Assembly: GCA_002698995.1 (NCBI GenBank)
Contig: PAAX01000036.1
Span: 1 to 64,000, forward strand
Source of the DNA: Ignavibacteriota bacterium
Lineage (GTDB): Bacteria > Bacteroidota > Ignavibacteria > Ignavibacteriales > Melioribacteraceae
DNA: 64,000 bases
Reading direction: 5' to 3'
Part shown: positions 63,808 to 64,000 of the stretch, piece after piece
Layout: every line of letters begins with the position of its first letter
Position numbering within the stretch: the first letter of the stretch is position 1
Position numbers and translations under genes: made by a program
Notes under the pieces: generated by a model
Seen by the model: only the letters and a program-made list of their open reading frames with translations
Told to the model about the DNA's origin: nothing
Database searches by the model: none

Positions 63808-64000
63808 CAAATCAATAATTACAATTCTCTTAATTCCTTGTTCATTTTTAATGATAAGAAAAATATAATTTGACAATTCATTTCAACACATTACATTTAT
63901 TTCCGATTTTTAACATATTAAGCAAGTAAGAAATTTTTTAGGATAAGTTATAATTTTTTATAAATTATAATTGAAAATAAAGTTAACTAAAAGACAGGAG
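63808..64000. other. AT-rich right edge
   Basis: No gene or structure is seen in the last 190 bases; the next gene probably begins beyond the window. Confidence 0.4.

Overview
The window is AT-rich (roughly one third G+C by eye) chromosomal DNA from a Gram-negative bacterium of the Bacteroidetes/Chlorobi group, most likely Ignavibacteria (Ignavibacterium/Melioribacter-like). The evidence is two secreted proteins ending in a type IX secretion sorting domain with the NYPNPFNP motif typical of that class, LPS genes (waaA, GT9), an outer-membrane BamA/TamA-type protein, and promoters of the Bacteroidetes type (TTG, 20 bases, TAnnTTTG) at several genes. No rRNA, CRISPR array or complete insertion sequence is visible.

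Layout. 1-3.3 kb is the least ordinary part: one 823-codon gene of unknown family on the minus strand, with a leader holding an intrinsic-terminator hairpin directly before its ribosome binding site and an upstream set of 37-38 bp iterations, lying at the 3' side of a tRNA-Val gene. 3.3-4.2 kb: tRNA-Val, a cold-shock protein and tRNA-Asn. 4.3-8.5 kb: methylmalonyl-CoA epimerase and a sodium-pumping methylmalonyl-CoA decarboxylase (mmdA-D-C-B). 8.5-12.9 kb: a secreted M1-type peptidase, an arsR-arsM arsenic cassette and an orphan secreted HELGH protein. 12.9-19.4 kb (minus): MeaB, a TolB-like propeller protein and both methylmalonyl-CoA mutase subunits. 19.6-27.1 kb: a pullulanase-like glycosidase, a VanX-like dipeptidase, a multi-PAS hybrid kinase, a small inverted-repeat element and pckA. 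27.3-32.7 kb: a 1024-residue secreted T9SS protein, a degenerate 42-bp tandem array and a two-gene restriction-modification system. 32.7-46.7 kb: LPS genes, nfo, an AsnB-like protein, then a dense minus-strand block (dnaB, family-4 uracil-DNA glycosylase, coaBC, rpoZ, gmk, yicC, BamA/TamA-like, YkuD-like). 46.8-53.4 kb: maeB and the frr-pyrH-tsf-rpsB-rpsI-rplM translation block. 53.4-64 kb: a lipoprotein, a DUF4412 protein, an epimerase, an ABC-F ATPase, a GNAT acetyltransferase, a sugar-isomerase-like protein, rsgA, a SulP transporter and slyD.

How the genes work together. Mutase, MeaB, epimerase and the Na+-translocating decarboxylase form a complete route between succinyl-CoA and propionyl-CoA that conserves energy as a sodium gradient; with PEP carboxykinase and malic enzyme they point to a fermentative or facultative metabolism of carbohydrate to propionate/succinate, in line with the secreted glycosidase and peptidase.

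The strongest candidate for something undescribed is the 823-residue protein. Several short segments look like the double-psi beta-barrel RNA polymerase/QDE-1 (RdRP) superfamily, including a variant of the metal-binding Asp motif, but the order of two motifs differs from the usual one; this is a hypothesis from motif reading only.
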